Part shown: piece by piece, positions 32,738-42,159 of the stretch | Layout of the letters: every line of letters begins with the position of its first letter | How positions within the stretch are numbered: the stretch's first letter is position 1 | From: Acetobacteraceae bacterium | GTDB lineage: Bacteria; Pseudomonadota; Alphaproteobacteria; Acetobacterales; Acetobacteraceae | DNA length: 64,000 nt | Direction: 5' to 3' | NCBI GenBank assembly: GCA_027482245.1 | Contig: JAIXWG010000034.1 | Coordinates: 1 to 64,000, forward strand | Notes under the pieces: generated by a model | Database searches by the model: none | What the model saw: only the letters and a program-made list of their open reading frames with translations | Told to the model about the DNA's origin: nothing | Translations under genes and position numbers: made by a program

Positions 32738-33007
32738 ATGCGCATGTCCCTTCGCCTGCTGCTCGCCGCCGCCGCCATCACCGCGCCCGTCCTGCTGACG
32801 GTCCCCGCCAGCGCCAACAGCCCCGTCGCGCCGAACGGCACGCCGTATGAGGAAGTGGCCACGGCGCGCGACGGCCAGACCCAGACCCGCGCCCAGCGCC
32901 GCCAGCGGCGCGAGGCCGCGGCCCAGCGCCGCCATCGCCAGCACGGCCAGCGCGCCGCCGCCCGCCGCGCCCGTCCCGCCGCGCAGGCGCCGGCCGGCCA
33001 GGGCTGA
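32738..33007 (+). CDS. Small secreted Arg/Gln/Ala-rich protein
   Basis: Signal peptide MRMSLRLLLAAAAITAPVLLTVPASA then basic low-complexity tail. Confidence 0.5.
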   Translation: MRMSLRLLLAAAAITAPVLLTVPASANSPVAPNGTPYEEVATARDGQTQTRAQRRQRREAAAQRRHRQHGQRAAARRARPAAQAPAGQG

Positions 33008-33251
33008 TCTGACGCGCCCCCCCCCGGGGGCGCCCGGTTTCGGCGGCGGCCATTTCCCGGCAGGCCACCGCCGACGAGGCCGATCTGGTGGAGACCCCGA
33101 GGCACAGGCCTTAGGGCCCCCGCCCGGGGTCGGCCCCTTCGGGCCGGTCGCAGCGATGCGGCCGGCCCTTTCTTTTGCCCATCGCCTGACCGCCACACCT
33201 TGGCCGCCGCCCCCGTTCCGCGCGAACATCGCGGCCTTGCAGGAGGTGCGC

Positions 33252-34697
33252 GTGCCGATCACCCGACGGAAAGCCCTTGCCGCCGCCGGCGCGGCGCTGC
33301 TGCCAGCCTCGGCCGCGACAGGCCAGGGCATGCCGCCGCGCGTGGTGATGAACGATGCCAGCCGCCTGAACGCCACCCCCGTCGCCCGCCACTGGCGCCC
33401 CGCGACCGACCGCGCCGGCGCCTGGCACGAAGCCCTGCGCGCCGAACTCCGCGATGCCGCCGCCGCGCGCCGCCCCGTCGTGGTCGGCGCCGCCCGCCAT
33501 TCCATGGGCGCCCAATCCCTGGCGCGCGACGGCACCGGCATCACCCTCACGAATCCCTGGTTCGAGCTGGACCGTGCGAACGGCATCGCGCGCGTCTCGG
33601 CTGGTGCCACATGGTCAGAAATCATCGGCTGGCTGGACCCGCAGGGCCTGTCCCCCAAGGTCATGCAGTCCAACGCCGATTTCGGCGTCGCCTCCACCTT
33701 CAGCGTCAACGCCCATGGCTGGCCCGTGCCGCACGGCCCCTTCGCCAGCACCGTCCGGTCCTGCCGCGTCATGCTGGCGGATGGCACGATCCTGGAGTGT
33801 TCCCGCGACAGGAATGCCGAACTCTTCGGCCTGATGGCCGGCGGCTACGGGCTGTTCGGCGTCATCCTCGACCTGGATATCGAGGTCGTGCCGAACCTCA
33901 TGCTCCACCCCTACGCCCAGCTGCTGCCCGGGGCCGATTTCGCCGACGCCTTCATCCCCCTGGTCGCGCGCGATCCCAGCGTCTCCATGGCCTATGGCCG
34001 TCTGTCCGTGGCGCGGGAGACGCTGTTCGACGACGCGATCCTGACCGTCTACCGCGCCGTCACGCCGCAGCCCGCCCCCCTGCCGCCGGCCGCCAACCAC
34101 AGCCTGATGACCGGCATCTCCAACACCATCTACCGCCAGCAGATCGGCAGCGAGACGGCGAAGCGCCTGCGCTGGGTGGCGGAGACGCGCCTGATCCCCG
34201 CCATCGGCACCGGCCTCGCCACCCGCAACACGCTGATGGTGGAGCCCGTCTCCAACCTCGCCAACACCGCGCGGCGCCGTACAGACATCCTGCACGAATA
34301 CTTCGTGCCGCCGGAGCGCTTCCGCGATTTCCGCCAGGCCTGCCGCGACGTCATCCCGCCCGCCGCCGCGGAATTCATCAACGTGACACTCCGCTATGTC
34401 GGCGCGGATGAGACCAGCGTGCTTTGCTACGCGCCTGCCCCGCGGATCGCGGCGGTGATGTCCTTCTCCCAGGACATCTCGGCGGAGGGAGAGGCCGACA
34501 TGCTGGTGATGACGGAGGCGCTGGTGGAGCGCGTCATCGCACTCGGCGGTGCCTACTACCTGCCCTATCGCCTGCATGCGCGGCGGGACCAGTTCCAGCG
34601 CGCCTATCCCCGCGCGGCCTTCTTCGCGGAGCGCAAGCGCCACTACGATCCCGGCCTGTTGTTCCGCCATGCGCTGTGGGACGGCTATCTTGCCTGA
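33252..34697 (+). CDS. FAD-binding (VAO/lactone-oxidase type) oxidoreductase with Tat-like leader
   Basis: TRRKALAAAGAALLP leader; RRPVVVGAARHSMGAQSLARDGTGITL; GATWSEIIGWLDPQGLSPKVMQSNADFGVASTFSVNAHG. Confidence 0.83.
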   Translation: MPITRRKALAAAGAALLPASAATGQGMPPRVVMNDASRLNATPVARHWRPATDRAGAWHEALRAELRDAAAARRPVVVGAARHSMGAQSLARDGTGITLTNPWFELDRANGIARVSAGATWSEIIGWLDPQGLSPKVMQSNADFGVASTFSVNAHGWPVPHGPFASTVRSCRVMLADGTILECSRDRNAELFGLMAGGYGLFGVILDLDIEVVPNLMLHPYAQLLPGADFADAFIPLVARDPSVSMAYGRLSVARETLFDDAILTVYRAVTPQPAPLPPAANHSLMTGISNTIYRQQIGSETAKRLRWVAETRLIPAIGTGLATRNTLMVEPVSNLANTARRRTDILHEYFVPPERFRDFRQACRDVIPPAAAEFINVTLRYVGADETSVLCYAPAPRIAAVMSFSQDISAEGEADMLVMTEALVERVIALGGAYYLPYRLHARRDQFQRAYPRAAFFAERKRHYDPGLLFRHALWDGYLA

Positions 34698-34698
34698 C

Positions 34699-35103
34699 GT
34701 GTCGCCCCGAATCGCCGCCTCCCTCCTCGCCGCCGCGCTGCTCTTCGCGGCCATCACCAATTACGTGCCCGCCTTCGTCGATGCGGAGGGACGGGTCTTC
34801 GGGCTCTTCCGGCTCGACATCTACAAGGATGCGCTGCACCTGGCCTCCGCCCTCTGGGCGCTGGCCGCCGTCGCGATGGGGCGCGCGGCCTCGATCTCCT
34901 TCCTCAAGGTCTTCGGCACGCTCTACTTCGTCGATGGCGTCTGCGGTGTGCTGACCGGCGCCAGCTTCCTCGACCTCAGCCTCTTCATCCACGGCATCGC
35001 GCGGGACATGCCCTGGATGATCAGCTTCCTCTCCAGCATTCCTCATCTGGCGCTGGGTGGCTTCGGGATCGTGGCGGGATGGCTGGGCGCGCGTCGCGCA
35101 TGA
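34699..35103 (+). CDS. Small membrane protein, DUF4383-like
   Basis: GTG start; hydrophobic protein ending SSIPHLALGGFGIVAGWLGARRA; stop overlaps next start. Confidence 0.6.
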   Translation: MSPRIAASLLAAALLFAAITNYVPAFVDAEGRVFGLFRLDIYKDALHLASALWALAAVAMGRAASISFLKVFGTLYFVDGVCGVLTGASFLDLSLFIHGIARDMPWMISFLSSIPHLALGGFGIVAGWLGARRA

Positions 35104-36182
35104 AGCGCCGGCCCTGGAGGCGCTGGGCACGGCGCCTCGCGATGGTCGTCCTCCCCCTGCTGCTGCTGGCCGCGGCGCCCGTCGTGGTGGTGGAACAGCG
35201 CTGCGTGGCGGAAGCGGCCGACCGCGCGCCGCCGCCGCCGCGCTACGACCTCGGCGGCGCGGAATGGCGCCGCGCCGCCGGCGACAGCTTCCTGACCTAT
35301 CCCGAATGGTTCATCGTCCACGCCTATGAGGACATGGCCGGCGTCGCGCGCCAGGCTTCCGAATCCGCCTTCGACTACCTGGCTTCCATCGCCGGCTTCT
35401 GGCGCAGCCTGTGCAACGCGACGCGGGAGGCCGCGCGCACCGGCGCCGCCACGGCGGACCAGAAGACCACCAACTACGTCATCGGCATCAGCTTCACGGC
35501 GGAGATGGCGGTGATCGGCGCCTATGAACGCACCATCGGCGCGCTGACCGCCTGGGCCCGCGGCCCGCGCCGCACGCCGGAGGATGAGTTCGCGCTGCGC
35601 GTGGCCGAGGACTACGCAACCTTCCTCCGCCAGGTGCCCTGGTACGAATATCCCTTCGCGACCGAACTCTCCCGCCTGTGGGAGGAGACGCCCCATGCCG
35701 AGGTGAGCGTCATCCGCAGCACGGAACGCCGCGCCTGGCTCAGCGCGCTCTATGGCGGCCGGGCGATCTATGCGCAGGCGATCGGCGCCCTGGCTGGCGC
35801 CGCCCCCGCCGCGCTCCGCATCCGCAGCGTCGTGATGGGCGGCGATCCCGAGGCCGACCCCCGCATCACCATCCTCCGTCGCTTCGACGACGGCGCGGCG
35901 CTGATCGAGACGCCCCGCTACCGCGCATTCACGGAAATCCTGGCCGGCATCGCGCAACGGGGCGGGGAGGTACGGGAGATCGCGGGCAACCCCCGCATCC
36001 TCGTCACCGTCCTCGCCCGCGATGGCGTGGCGCTGCCGGGCGACCCGGTCTTCGCCCTGCCCATCCAGTCCCGGCCCGGCTGGCAGCGCCTCGGCCTCGA
36101 TGTCGCGCTGCCGGACCTCGCCCGGCTGATGCGGGACGCCGCAGCCGCCGGCGCGACCTTCGAGCACGCCTATGACTACTGA
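35100..36182 (+). CDS. Conserved hypothetical membrane-anchored protein
   Basis: N-terminal TM; FLTYPEWFIVHAYEDMAGVARQASESAFDYLASIAGFWRSLCN; overlaps upstream stop (ATGA). Confidence 0.65.
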   Translation: MKRRPWRRWARRLAMVVLPLLLLAAAPVVVVEQRCVAEAADRAPPPPRYDLGGAEWRRAAGDSFLTYPEWFIVHAYEDMAGVARQASESAFDYLASIAGFWRSLCNATREAARTGAATADQKTTNYVIGISFTAEMAVIGAYERTIGALTAWARGPRRTPEDEFALRVAEDYATFLRQVPWYEYPFATELSRLWEETPHAEVSVIRSTERRAWLSALYGGRAIYAQAIGALAGAAPAALRIRSVVMGGDPEADPRITILRRFDDGAALIETPRYRAFTEILAGIAQRGGEVREIAGNPRILVTVLARDGVALPGDPVFALPIQSRPGWQRLGLDVALPDLARLMRDAAAAGATFEHAYDY

Positions 36183-36462
36183 CGGCACGCTCCGCCTGCT
36201 GCGCGGCGCCACCCTGGCCCTGCTGGCCTGGTTCGGCGGCATGGCGGCGCTGGCACTGGTGGTGGACCCGCCAGGCGCCATCGCCTTCGGGCCCTCCGCC
36301 TCCCTCGCCCGGGCGGTGGGGGCGACGGATGCGGCGCTGATCGAGACGGGACGCGGCTTCGTGCTGCTGCGGGACGAGGCGCCGGGGCTGCCGGCGCGGC
36401 TCTATGCCAATGGGGCGTGGTTCGTGTGGCCGGCGCTGCCGAAGGGGTGTCTGCGGCTTTGA
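36172..36462 (+). CDS. Small hypothetical membrane protein
   Basis: 96-aa ORF overlapping the preceding gene end; one TM. Confidence 0.55.
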   Translation: MTTDGTLRLLRGATLALLAWFGGMAALALVVDPPGAIAFGPSASLARAVGATDAALIETGRGFVLLRDEAPGLPARLYANGAWFVWPALPKGCLRL

Positions 36463-36527
36463 TGGGGAAGGCTCTGCCTTCCCAATGCCCCATCCGCCAG
36501 GGGACAGAGCCCCCTGGACCATCGTCA
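36461..36527 (-). repeat. Dispersed hairpin repeat copy 2, inverted relative to 13503-13571
   Basis: Reverse complement tgacgatggtccagggggctctgtcccctggcggatggggcattgggaaggcagagccttccccatc closely matches copy 1. Confidence 0.8.
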
Positions 36528-36528
36528 G

Positions 36529-37110
36529 TTATGGCGCGGGCTCTGCGGCGGCTCCGGCCACCACGCGCTTCGGCTCCTCCTGCGCCCCTAGCAGCGCCAG
36601 CAGCCCCTCCAGCAGCTGCGCCGGCGCGGGCGGGCAGCCCGGGATCACCAGGTCCACGGGCAGCACAGGGGGCACGCCGCCCTCCACCGCATAACTGCCC
36701 TTGAAGACGCCGCCATCCGCCGCGCAATCGCCGACGGCCACCACCCAGCAGGGCTCCGGCGTGCAGGCGCGCGTGCGTTCCAGCGCCTCCCGCATGTTGC
36801 GCGTCACCGGCCCCGTCACCAGCAGCACATCGGCATGCCGTGGGGAGGCGACGAAGCGCAGCCCGAAACGCTCGAGGTCGTAGAGCACGCCGTTCAGCGC
36901 ATTCACCTCCAGCTCGCAGCCATTGCAGGACCCGGCATCGACCTGGCGGATGGCCAGGCTCCGGCCGAGCCGGGCCCGCGCCGTCGCCTCCACCCGCGCG
37001 GCCAGCGCCTCCACCACCTCCGGCGGCGGCGGGGTCGCGGGCTCCGTCAGGGGTTTGCCCACCAGCCCCTGGGCGAGGCGGGGCCAGAGCAGGCGGCCGA
37101 AGGTCTTCAT
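36529..37110 (-). CDS. Hydrogenase-4/complex-I-like small subunit (NuoB/HyfI family)
   Basis: VDAGSCNGCELEVNALN...VVAVGDCAADGGVFKGSYAV...VIPGCPPAPAQLLEGLLALL: cluster-ligand cysteines present. Confidence 0.93.
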   Translation of the reverse strand: MKTFGRLLWPRLAQGLVGKPLTEPATPPPPEVVEALAARVEATARARLGRSLAIRQVDAGSCNGCELEVNALNGVLYDLERFGLRFVASPRHADVLLVTGPVTRNMREALERTRACTPEPCWVVAVGDCAADGGVFKGSYAVEGGVPPVLPVDLVIPGCPPAPAQLLEGLLALLGAQEEPKRVVAGAAAEPAP

Positions 37111-37343
37111 GCCGTGCGCGCCATCCTCATCAGGTCATTGCCCTCGGGGTCGCGCAGCAGCAGCTCCGTCCCCGGCGGCACCCGCTCCACGATCCAGCCG
37201 ATCTCGTCCAGCGCATGGGCGCGGTCGGAATAGGCCCAGTGCTCCAGCACGCCGCGGCCGGGGTCGGGCCTGAACAGCGTGACGGTGAACTGGCCCGTGG
37301 CGCCCTTTGCGGCGCTGGCCTTGCTGTGGGCGCGACCACTCAT
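37107..37343 (-). CDS. Small hypothetical protein inside the Hyf-like operon
   Basis: MSGRAHSKASAAKGATGQFTVTLFRPDPGRGVLEHWAYSDRAHALDEIGWIVERVPPGTELLLRDPEGNDLMRMARTA; stop overlaps next gene start (ATGA). Confidence 0.6.
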   Translation of the reverse strand: MSGRAHSKASAAKGATGQFTVTLFRPDPGRGVLEHWAYSDRAHALDEIGWIVERVPPGTELLLRDPEGNDLMRMARTA

Positions 37344-37425
37344 CGGCCGAACACAGCCGAAACCGCTGCGCCTGTCACCCGACACCTTCGCGACGGCATA
37401 CCACCGGCGCGATTGACTGTCCGGC

Positions 37426-37519
37426 GGCCGGCGAAGCCGGCCGAGGCCGCGAACGCGGCCCGCGGCAAGTGCCGCGCAGCCAAGCGCGCGGAGCGCGCGC
37501 CCGGCGCTTGAGGGCACGA
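37426..37519. repeat. Array of four consecutive perfect hairpins followed by cttgagggcacga tail
   Basis: ggccggc-gaa-gccggcc; ggccgc-gaac-gcggcc; cgcggc-aagt-gccgcg; gcgcgcg-gag-cgcgcgc. Confidence 0.8.
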
Positions 37520-37557
37520 AAAACATGCCAACGAGTCGCTGCAAGCGGCCGTTGGCC

Positions 37558-39072
37558 TCACAGGTCCACACCGCTGTAGGAGCAGTTGAAGGATTTGTTG
37601 CACAGGGGGAAATCGGCGACGATGTTGCCCTCGATCGCCGCTTCCAGCAGGGGCCATTGCAGCCAGGACGGGTCGCGCGGGAAGACGGCGCGGATCAGCC
37701 CGCCATCATCCAGCGCCATCCAGGTCACGATCTCGCCCCGGAAGCCCTCCACCACCGCGATCCCCTCGCCGCCCTTCTGCGGCAGCGACTGGTGGATTTC
37801 CCCCAGTGGCGCCGCCGCCAGGGCTTCGCGGACGAGCGCGATGGAATCGGTCAACTCCGCGATCCGCACGCGGACGCGCGCATCGACATCGCCCTCGGTC
37901 CGCAGCGCCGCCTCTGGCACCAGCGACTCATAGGGCGCATGGGGCAGGGCGATGCGCGCATCGAAGGCCCGGCCGGAGGCCCGGCCCACATAACCCCCCG
38001 CCGCGAAAGCCGCCGCCAGGGCGGGCTTCAGGAAGCCCGTGCCGACCACGCGGTCCTGCAGGCTGGCATGGCTGTCATAGATCGAGACCAGCGCGGGGAC
38101 CTCCGCCTCCACCGCCGCCAGCGCGGCGAGGATGGCGTCCGTCCCGCCCGGCAGCATCTCCATCGCGAGCCCGCCGGGGATGACGCGGTCCATCATCAGG
38201 CGGTGGCCGAAGGCGGCTGCGTTGGCCCGCAGCACGCTTTCCCGCAACACGCCGAGCCGCGCATGGGGGAAGGCGAAGGCGGCGTCGTTGCAGACGAAGC
38301 CCCAGTCGTTCAGGTGGTTCGCGATCCGCTCCAGCTCCAGCATCACGCAACGCAGCCAGATGGCGCGGGGCGGCGGCGTGGTGCCGGTCGCGGATTCGGC
38401 GGCCAGGGCGAAGGCCAGAGCATGCGCGACCGTGGTGTCGCCGGAAATCCGCGCGGCGTAGCGGGCGGCGGCGCGGGGGGACTTGCCCACCATCAGCCCG
38501 ATCGTGCCCTTGTGCGTGTAGCCCAGCCGCTGTTCCAGCCGGACCACCATCTCCCCCTGCACGGTGAAGCGGAAATGCCCGGGCTCGATGATGCCGGCAT
38601 GGACGGGGCCGACGGGAATCTGGTGCCAGCCCTCGCCCTCGATGGGCAGGAATTCCGGCTGCTCCGCCGGCAGCGTCCGCCGCAGCGGCTTTGCCGCATG
38701 CGGGCCGATCACGGGCCAGCGCCCATGGTCCAGCCAGGGGCGGAGATCGACGCCGCCCTCGGCCCGCAGCGCCCAGAGGTCGCCCATCATCCGCTCGAAC
38801 CGCACCGCCCCGGGCCGGGCCGGGGAGAGCGCGGGGTAGTGCCCGTCCTGCACCGGCGTGGAGGCCAGCAGCAGCGTGTTCTCGACCTCATCGAGGAAGG
38901 CCGCGTGGACGAAGCCCGGCTCCGCCCAGAAGGACAGCAGCGCCAGCGTCGGCTCCGCGGCCAGCGCATCGCGCAGGTCGCCGAAGGCGGCGGGGGCCAG
39001 CAGGTAGCGTTCGAAGGGCGCGCAGCCCTGCGGCGCGCCGCGCCGGATCCAGGCGGAGGCCGCGCCGCTCAT
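37558..39072 (-). CDS. Hydrogenase-4/complex-I-like large subunit (HyfG/NuoCD family) lacking [NiFe] ligands
   Basis: GPVHAGIIEPGHFRFTVQGEMVVRLEQRLGYTHKGTIGLM...RISGDTTVAHALAFALAAE...LERIANHLNDWGFVCND; no CxxC pair at either end. Confidence 0.92.
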   Translation of the reverse strand: MSGAASAWIRRGAPQGCAPFERYLLAPAAFGDLRDALAAEPTLALLSFWAEPGFVHAAFLDEVENTLLLASTPVQDGHYPALSPARPGAVRFERMMGDLWALRAEGGVDLRPWLDHGRWPVIGPHAAKPLRRTLPAEQPEFLPIEGEGWHQIPVGPVHAGIIEPGHFRFTVQGEMVVRLEQRLGYTHKGTIGLMVGKSPRAAARYAARISGDTTVAHALAFALAAESATGTTPPPRAIWLRCVMLELERIANHLNDWGFVCNDAAFAFPHARLGVLRESVLRANAAAFGHRLMMDRVIPGGLAMEMLPGGTDAILAALAAVEAEVPALVSIYDSHASLQDRVVGTGFLKPALAAAFAAGGYVGRASGRAFDARIALPHAPYESLVPEAALRTEGDVDARVRVRIAELTDSIALVREALAAAPLGEIHQSLPQKGGEGIAVVEGFRGEIVTWMALDDGGLIRAVFPRDPSWLQWPLLEAAIEGNIVADFPLCNKSFNCSYSGVDL

Positions 39073-40526
39073 CCGATCATCCTCGCGCCATCCCGCAGCA
39101 GCGCGGCGAGCCCGGCGGGCGCGGCCAGCGCCAGCAGCGCCGCCAGCACCAGGTGCAGCCAGGTGGGGATGCTGGCCCAGAGCACGCCGCCCGGCAGGGT
39201 GAAGGCGCCCTCCGCCGGGTTGTCGGGCGTGGGCGCCCCGAGGCAGAGCCGCTGCATCACCGTCACCAGCGCGGCGGCGGCCACCAGCAGGCCGAGGCCG
39301 AGCGGCAGCAGCAGCCAGGGCTGCGACCCCGCGGTCGCCGCCACCATGGAGAATTCGGAGACGAAGAGCGTGAAGGGCGGCAGCCCCGCCAGCGCCGCGA
39401 TCCCCAAGGCCAGCGCCCAGCCGAGCCCCGGATGGCTCGCGGCCAGCCCCCCGATATCGGCGACCTTCTGGCTGCCCTTGATCTGCGCCGCCGCGCCGAC
39501 CGCGAAGAAGACGCCCGACTTCACCAGCGAATGCCCCAGCATGTGCAGCAGCCCCGCCAGGTTCGCGGCCGCGCCGCCGATGCCGAAGGCGAAGGTCGCC
39601 AGGCCCATATGCTCGATGCTGCTCCAGGCGAACAACCGCCGCGCATCCCGCCGCCGCCACAGCGCGAAGCCCGCCAGCAGCAGCGACGCCAGCCCGAACC
39701 CCACCATGAGATGCCCCGGCGGCAGCGCGCCGGGATGCGCGCCGACAATCGCCTTGGCCCGTAGCACGGCGAACAGCGCGGCGTTCAGCAGCAGGCCGGA
39801 CAGCACGGCGTTGATGGGCAGCGGACCCTCGGCTTCCGCATCCGGCAGCCAGGAATGCAGCGGCACCAGCCCCGCCTTGGTGCCATACCCCACCAGCAGG
39901 AAGACGAAGGCGAGGCTCAGCACGCCCGGATCGCAGCGCGCCGCCACCGCCTGCAGCGCGCCCCAGGACAGGCCCGGATCACCCGCGCCGATCACCGGCT
40001 GCGCCGCCAGGTACAGCAGGATCGTCCCGAACAGGGCGAGGGCGATGCCGACGCCGCAGAGGATGAAGAACTTCCACGCCGCCTCCACCGCGGATGGCGT
40101 GCCATGGACGGCAACCATCAGCACGGAGGCGAGCGTCGCGATCTCGATCGCCACCCACATGACGCCGAGATTGTCCGACAACAGCGCCAGGAACTGCGCG
40201 CCCATGAAGACCTGGAAGGCGGCGTGATAGGCTCGCGCGCGCAGGTCGTCGAAGCGCTCGGCATCGACCGTGGCGGCGGAGAAGGCGGCGGTGGTGAGGC
40301 CGACGATCGCCGACAGCAGCACGAAGGGCAGGTTCAGCGCATCGGTGCGCGTCCACCCCTGCACGCCGAAAGGCTGCGCCAGCAGGATCAGCGCCAGCAC
40401 CAGGCTTACCGCGGAGACGCCGAGGTTGATGAAGGCCGGCAGGCGGCCGCGCGGGGCCATTGCAGCCAGCGCGCCAGCGCCGATCCAGGGGAGGAAGACG
40501 ATCGCCCAGGACAGGTGAAATGTCAT
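39069..40526 (-). CDS. HyfF-like antiporter-type membrane subunit
   Basis: Proton-conducting transporter family: AGLVPLHSWLPDAEAEGPLPINAVLSGLLLNAALFAVLR...LAFAWSS-type IEHMGLATFAFG. Confidence 0.93.
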   Translation of the reverse strand: MTFHLSWAIVFLPWIGAGALAAMAPRGRLPAFINLGVSAVSLVLALILLAQPFGVQGWTRTDALNLPFVLLSAIVGLTTAAFSAATVDAERFDDLRARAYHAAFQVFMGAQFLALLSDNLGVMWVAIEIATLASVLMVAVHGTPSAVEAAWKFFILCGVGIALALFGTILLYLAAQPVIGAGDPGLSWGALQAVAARCDPGVLSLAFVFLLVGYGTKAGLVPLHSWLPDAEAEGPLPINAVLSGLLLNAALFAVLRAKAIVGAHPGALPPGHLMVGFGLASLLLAGFALWRRRDARRLFAWSSIEHMGLATFAFGIGGAAANLAGLLHMLGHSLVKSGVFFAVGAAAQIKGSQKVADIGGLAASHPGLGWALALGIAALAGLPPFTLFVSEFSMVAATAGSQPWLLLPLGLGLLVAAAALVTVMQRLCLGAPTPDNPAEGAFTLPGGVLWASIPTWLHLVLAALLALAAPAGLAALLRDGARMIG

Positions 40527-41200
40527 GCCGGCGGCTCCTCGCCGCGGGCGCGATGGAGGAAGGAGGTGTCCAGCGTCTCCAGCCGGTCGCGGATCTGGAA
40601 GACGACGACGCCGCCGACCACCGCCACCATCAGCACCAGCGCCGCCGTGGACAACTCCACCACCAGCGGCATGCCCGTGACGGCGACAGCACCCAGGATC
40701 AGCCCATTCTCCAGGCTCATCAGCCCGATCACCTGGCTGATGGCATTCCGCCGCGTGATCATCATCAGCATGCCCAGCAGCACGACGGAGAGCGCGAGCG
40801 CCAGATCCTCCCGCGTCAGGGCCTGGGCCTGGCCCGCCGTGATCGGCAGCACCACGAGCACCGACAACCCGACCAGCGCCACCGCCGCCAGCAGCGACGG
40901 CCCGACGCCAAGCGCCGGTTCCACCGCCCGCTGCAAGCCGAAGCGGCCGAGCACATGGCGCAGCGCCAGCGGGATCAGCACCGCCTTCGCCACCACGGCG
41001 ATCACCGCGGTCACATAGAGCCCCGCCGCCCCCTGGATGTAGCCCTGCCAGGCCGCGGCGGCGGCCAGCAGCGCGCCCTGCACGGCGAAGGCGTTGATCA
41101 CCGCATCGATCCGCCGCTGGTAGAGCAGCACGAAGGACAGCAGCAGCACCCCGCCCCCCAGCAGATGCGCGATGTCATAGGCGGGCGAGCCGAAGGTCAT
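40523..41200 (-). CDS. HyfE-like membrane subunit
   Basis: MTFGSPAYDIAHLLGGGVLLLSFVLLYQRRIDAVINAFAVQGALLAAAAAWQGY...SLENGLILGAVAVTGMPLVVEL. Confidence 0.88.
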   Translation of the reverse strand: MTFGSPAYDIAHLLGGGVLLLSFVLLYQRRIDAVINAFAVQGALLAAAAAWQGYIQGAAGLYVTAVIAVVAKAVLIPLALRHVLGRFGLQRAVEPALGVGPSLLAAVALVGLSVLVVLPITAGQAQALTREDLALALSVVLLGMLMMITRRNAISQVIGLMSLENGLILGAVAVTGMPLVVELSTAALVLMVAVVGGVVVFQIRDRLETLDTSFLHRARGEEPPA

Positions 41201-42159
41201 GCCAGCCTCGTCGAGACGAACAGCAGCAGCGCGCCGAGCAACCCCAGCAGCAGCGCCGCCCCCAGGAATTCCGGCACCCGGAAGACGCGCATCTTGGCGA
41301 TGGCGCTTTCGAAGACGGCCAGCGCCAGGCACAGCACGCCCATCTTGGCGATGAAGGCCAGCAGCCCGATCACCCACCCCACCGGCGCGAAGCCCACCGG
41401 CGCGGTACCGAACGGAAAGAAGATCGCCGCCAGCAGCGCGAGCCAGAGGGTCAGCCGCAGCGCCGCCGCAGCCTCCCACAGCGCCAGGTGGCGGCCGGAG
41501 GCCTCGAGGATCATCGCCTCATGCACCATGGTGAGTTCGAGGTGCGTGGCCGGGTTGTCCACGGGGATGCGCGCATTCTCCGCCACCGCCACGGCCAGCA
41601 GCGCCACCAGCGCCAGGCCGAGCGAGACGCGGAGCCCCAGCGCCCCCTCCTGGAACGTCCCCGCGATGGCGTCGAGGCCCGTGGTGCCAGCCAGGATCGC
41701 GAAGCTCATCACCGCCAGCAGCAGCGCCGGTTCCGCCAGCGCGGCGAAGCTCATCTCCCGCGCCGCGCCGAGCCCGCCGAAGGCGGTGCCCACGTCCAGG
41801 CCCGCCAGCGCCATCGCGACGCGCCCCAGCGCCAGCAGCCCCGCGATCAGCACGAGGTCCGCGAGCGGCGCGAAGGCCATGCCCCGCGCGAAGGACGGCA
41901 CCAGCGCCACCGCGGCCAGGGCGGCCCCGGCGCCGAGATAGGGCGCCGCCCGGCTGATCCAGCTGGCATTCTCCGCCAGCACCGGCCGCTTCAGCAGCAG
42001 CTTGCGGAAATCCCGCAGCGGCTGCAGCGGGCTGGCGCCGATCCGGCCCATCATGCGCGCCTTCAGCCATCGGATGACGCCGACGACCAGCGGTGCGGCC
42101 ACCAGCATCAGCGCCAGGTGGATCGCCTGGGTCAGCAGCCCCCAGAGGAACGCCATCAT
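41197..42159 (-). CDS. HyfC/NuoH-like membrane subunit
   Basis: MGRIGASPLQPLRDFRKLLLKRP...AVAENARIPVDNPATHLELTMVHEAMILE. Confidence 0.93.
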   Translation of the reverse strand: MMAFLWGLLTQAIHLALMLVAAPLVVGVIRWLKARMMGRIGASPLQPLRDFRKLLLKRPVLAENASWISRAAPYLGAGAALAAVALVPSFARGMAFAPLADLVLIAGLLALGRVAMALAGLDVGTAFGGLGAAREMSFAALAEPALLLAVMSFAILAGTTGLDAIAGTFQEGALGLRVSLGLALVALLAVAVAENARIPVDNPATHLELTMVHEAMILEASGRHLALWEAAAALRLTLWLALLAAIFFPFGTAPVGFAPVGWVIGLLAFIAKMGVLCLALAVFESAIAKMRVFRVPEFLGAALLLGLLGALLLFVSTRLA

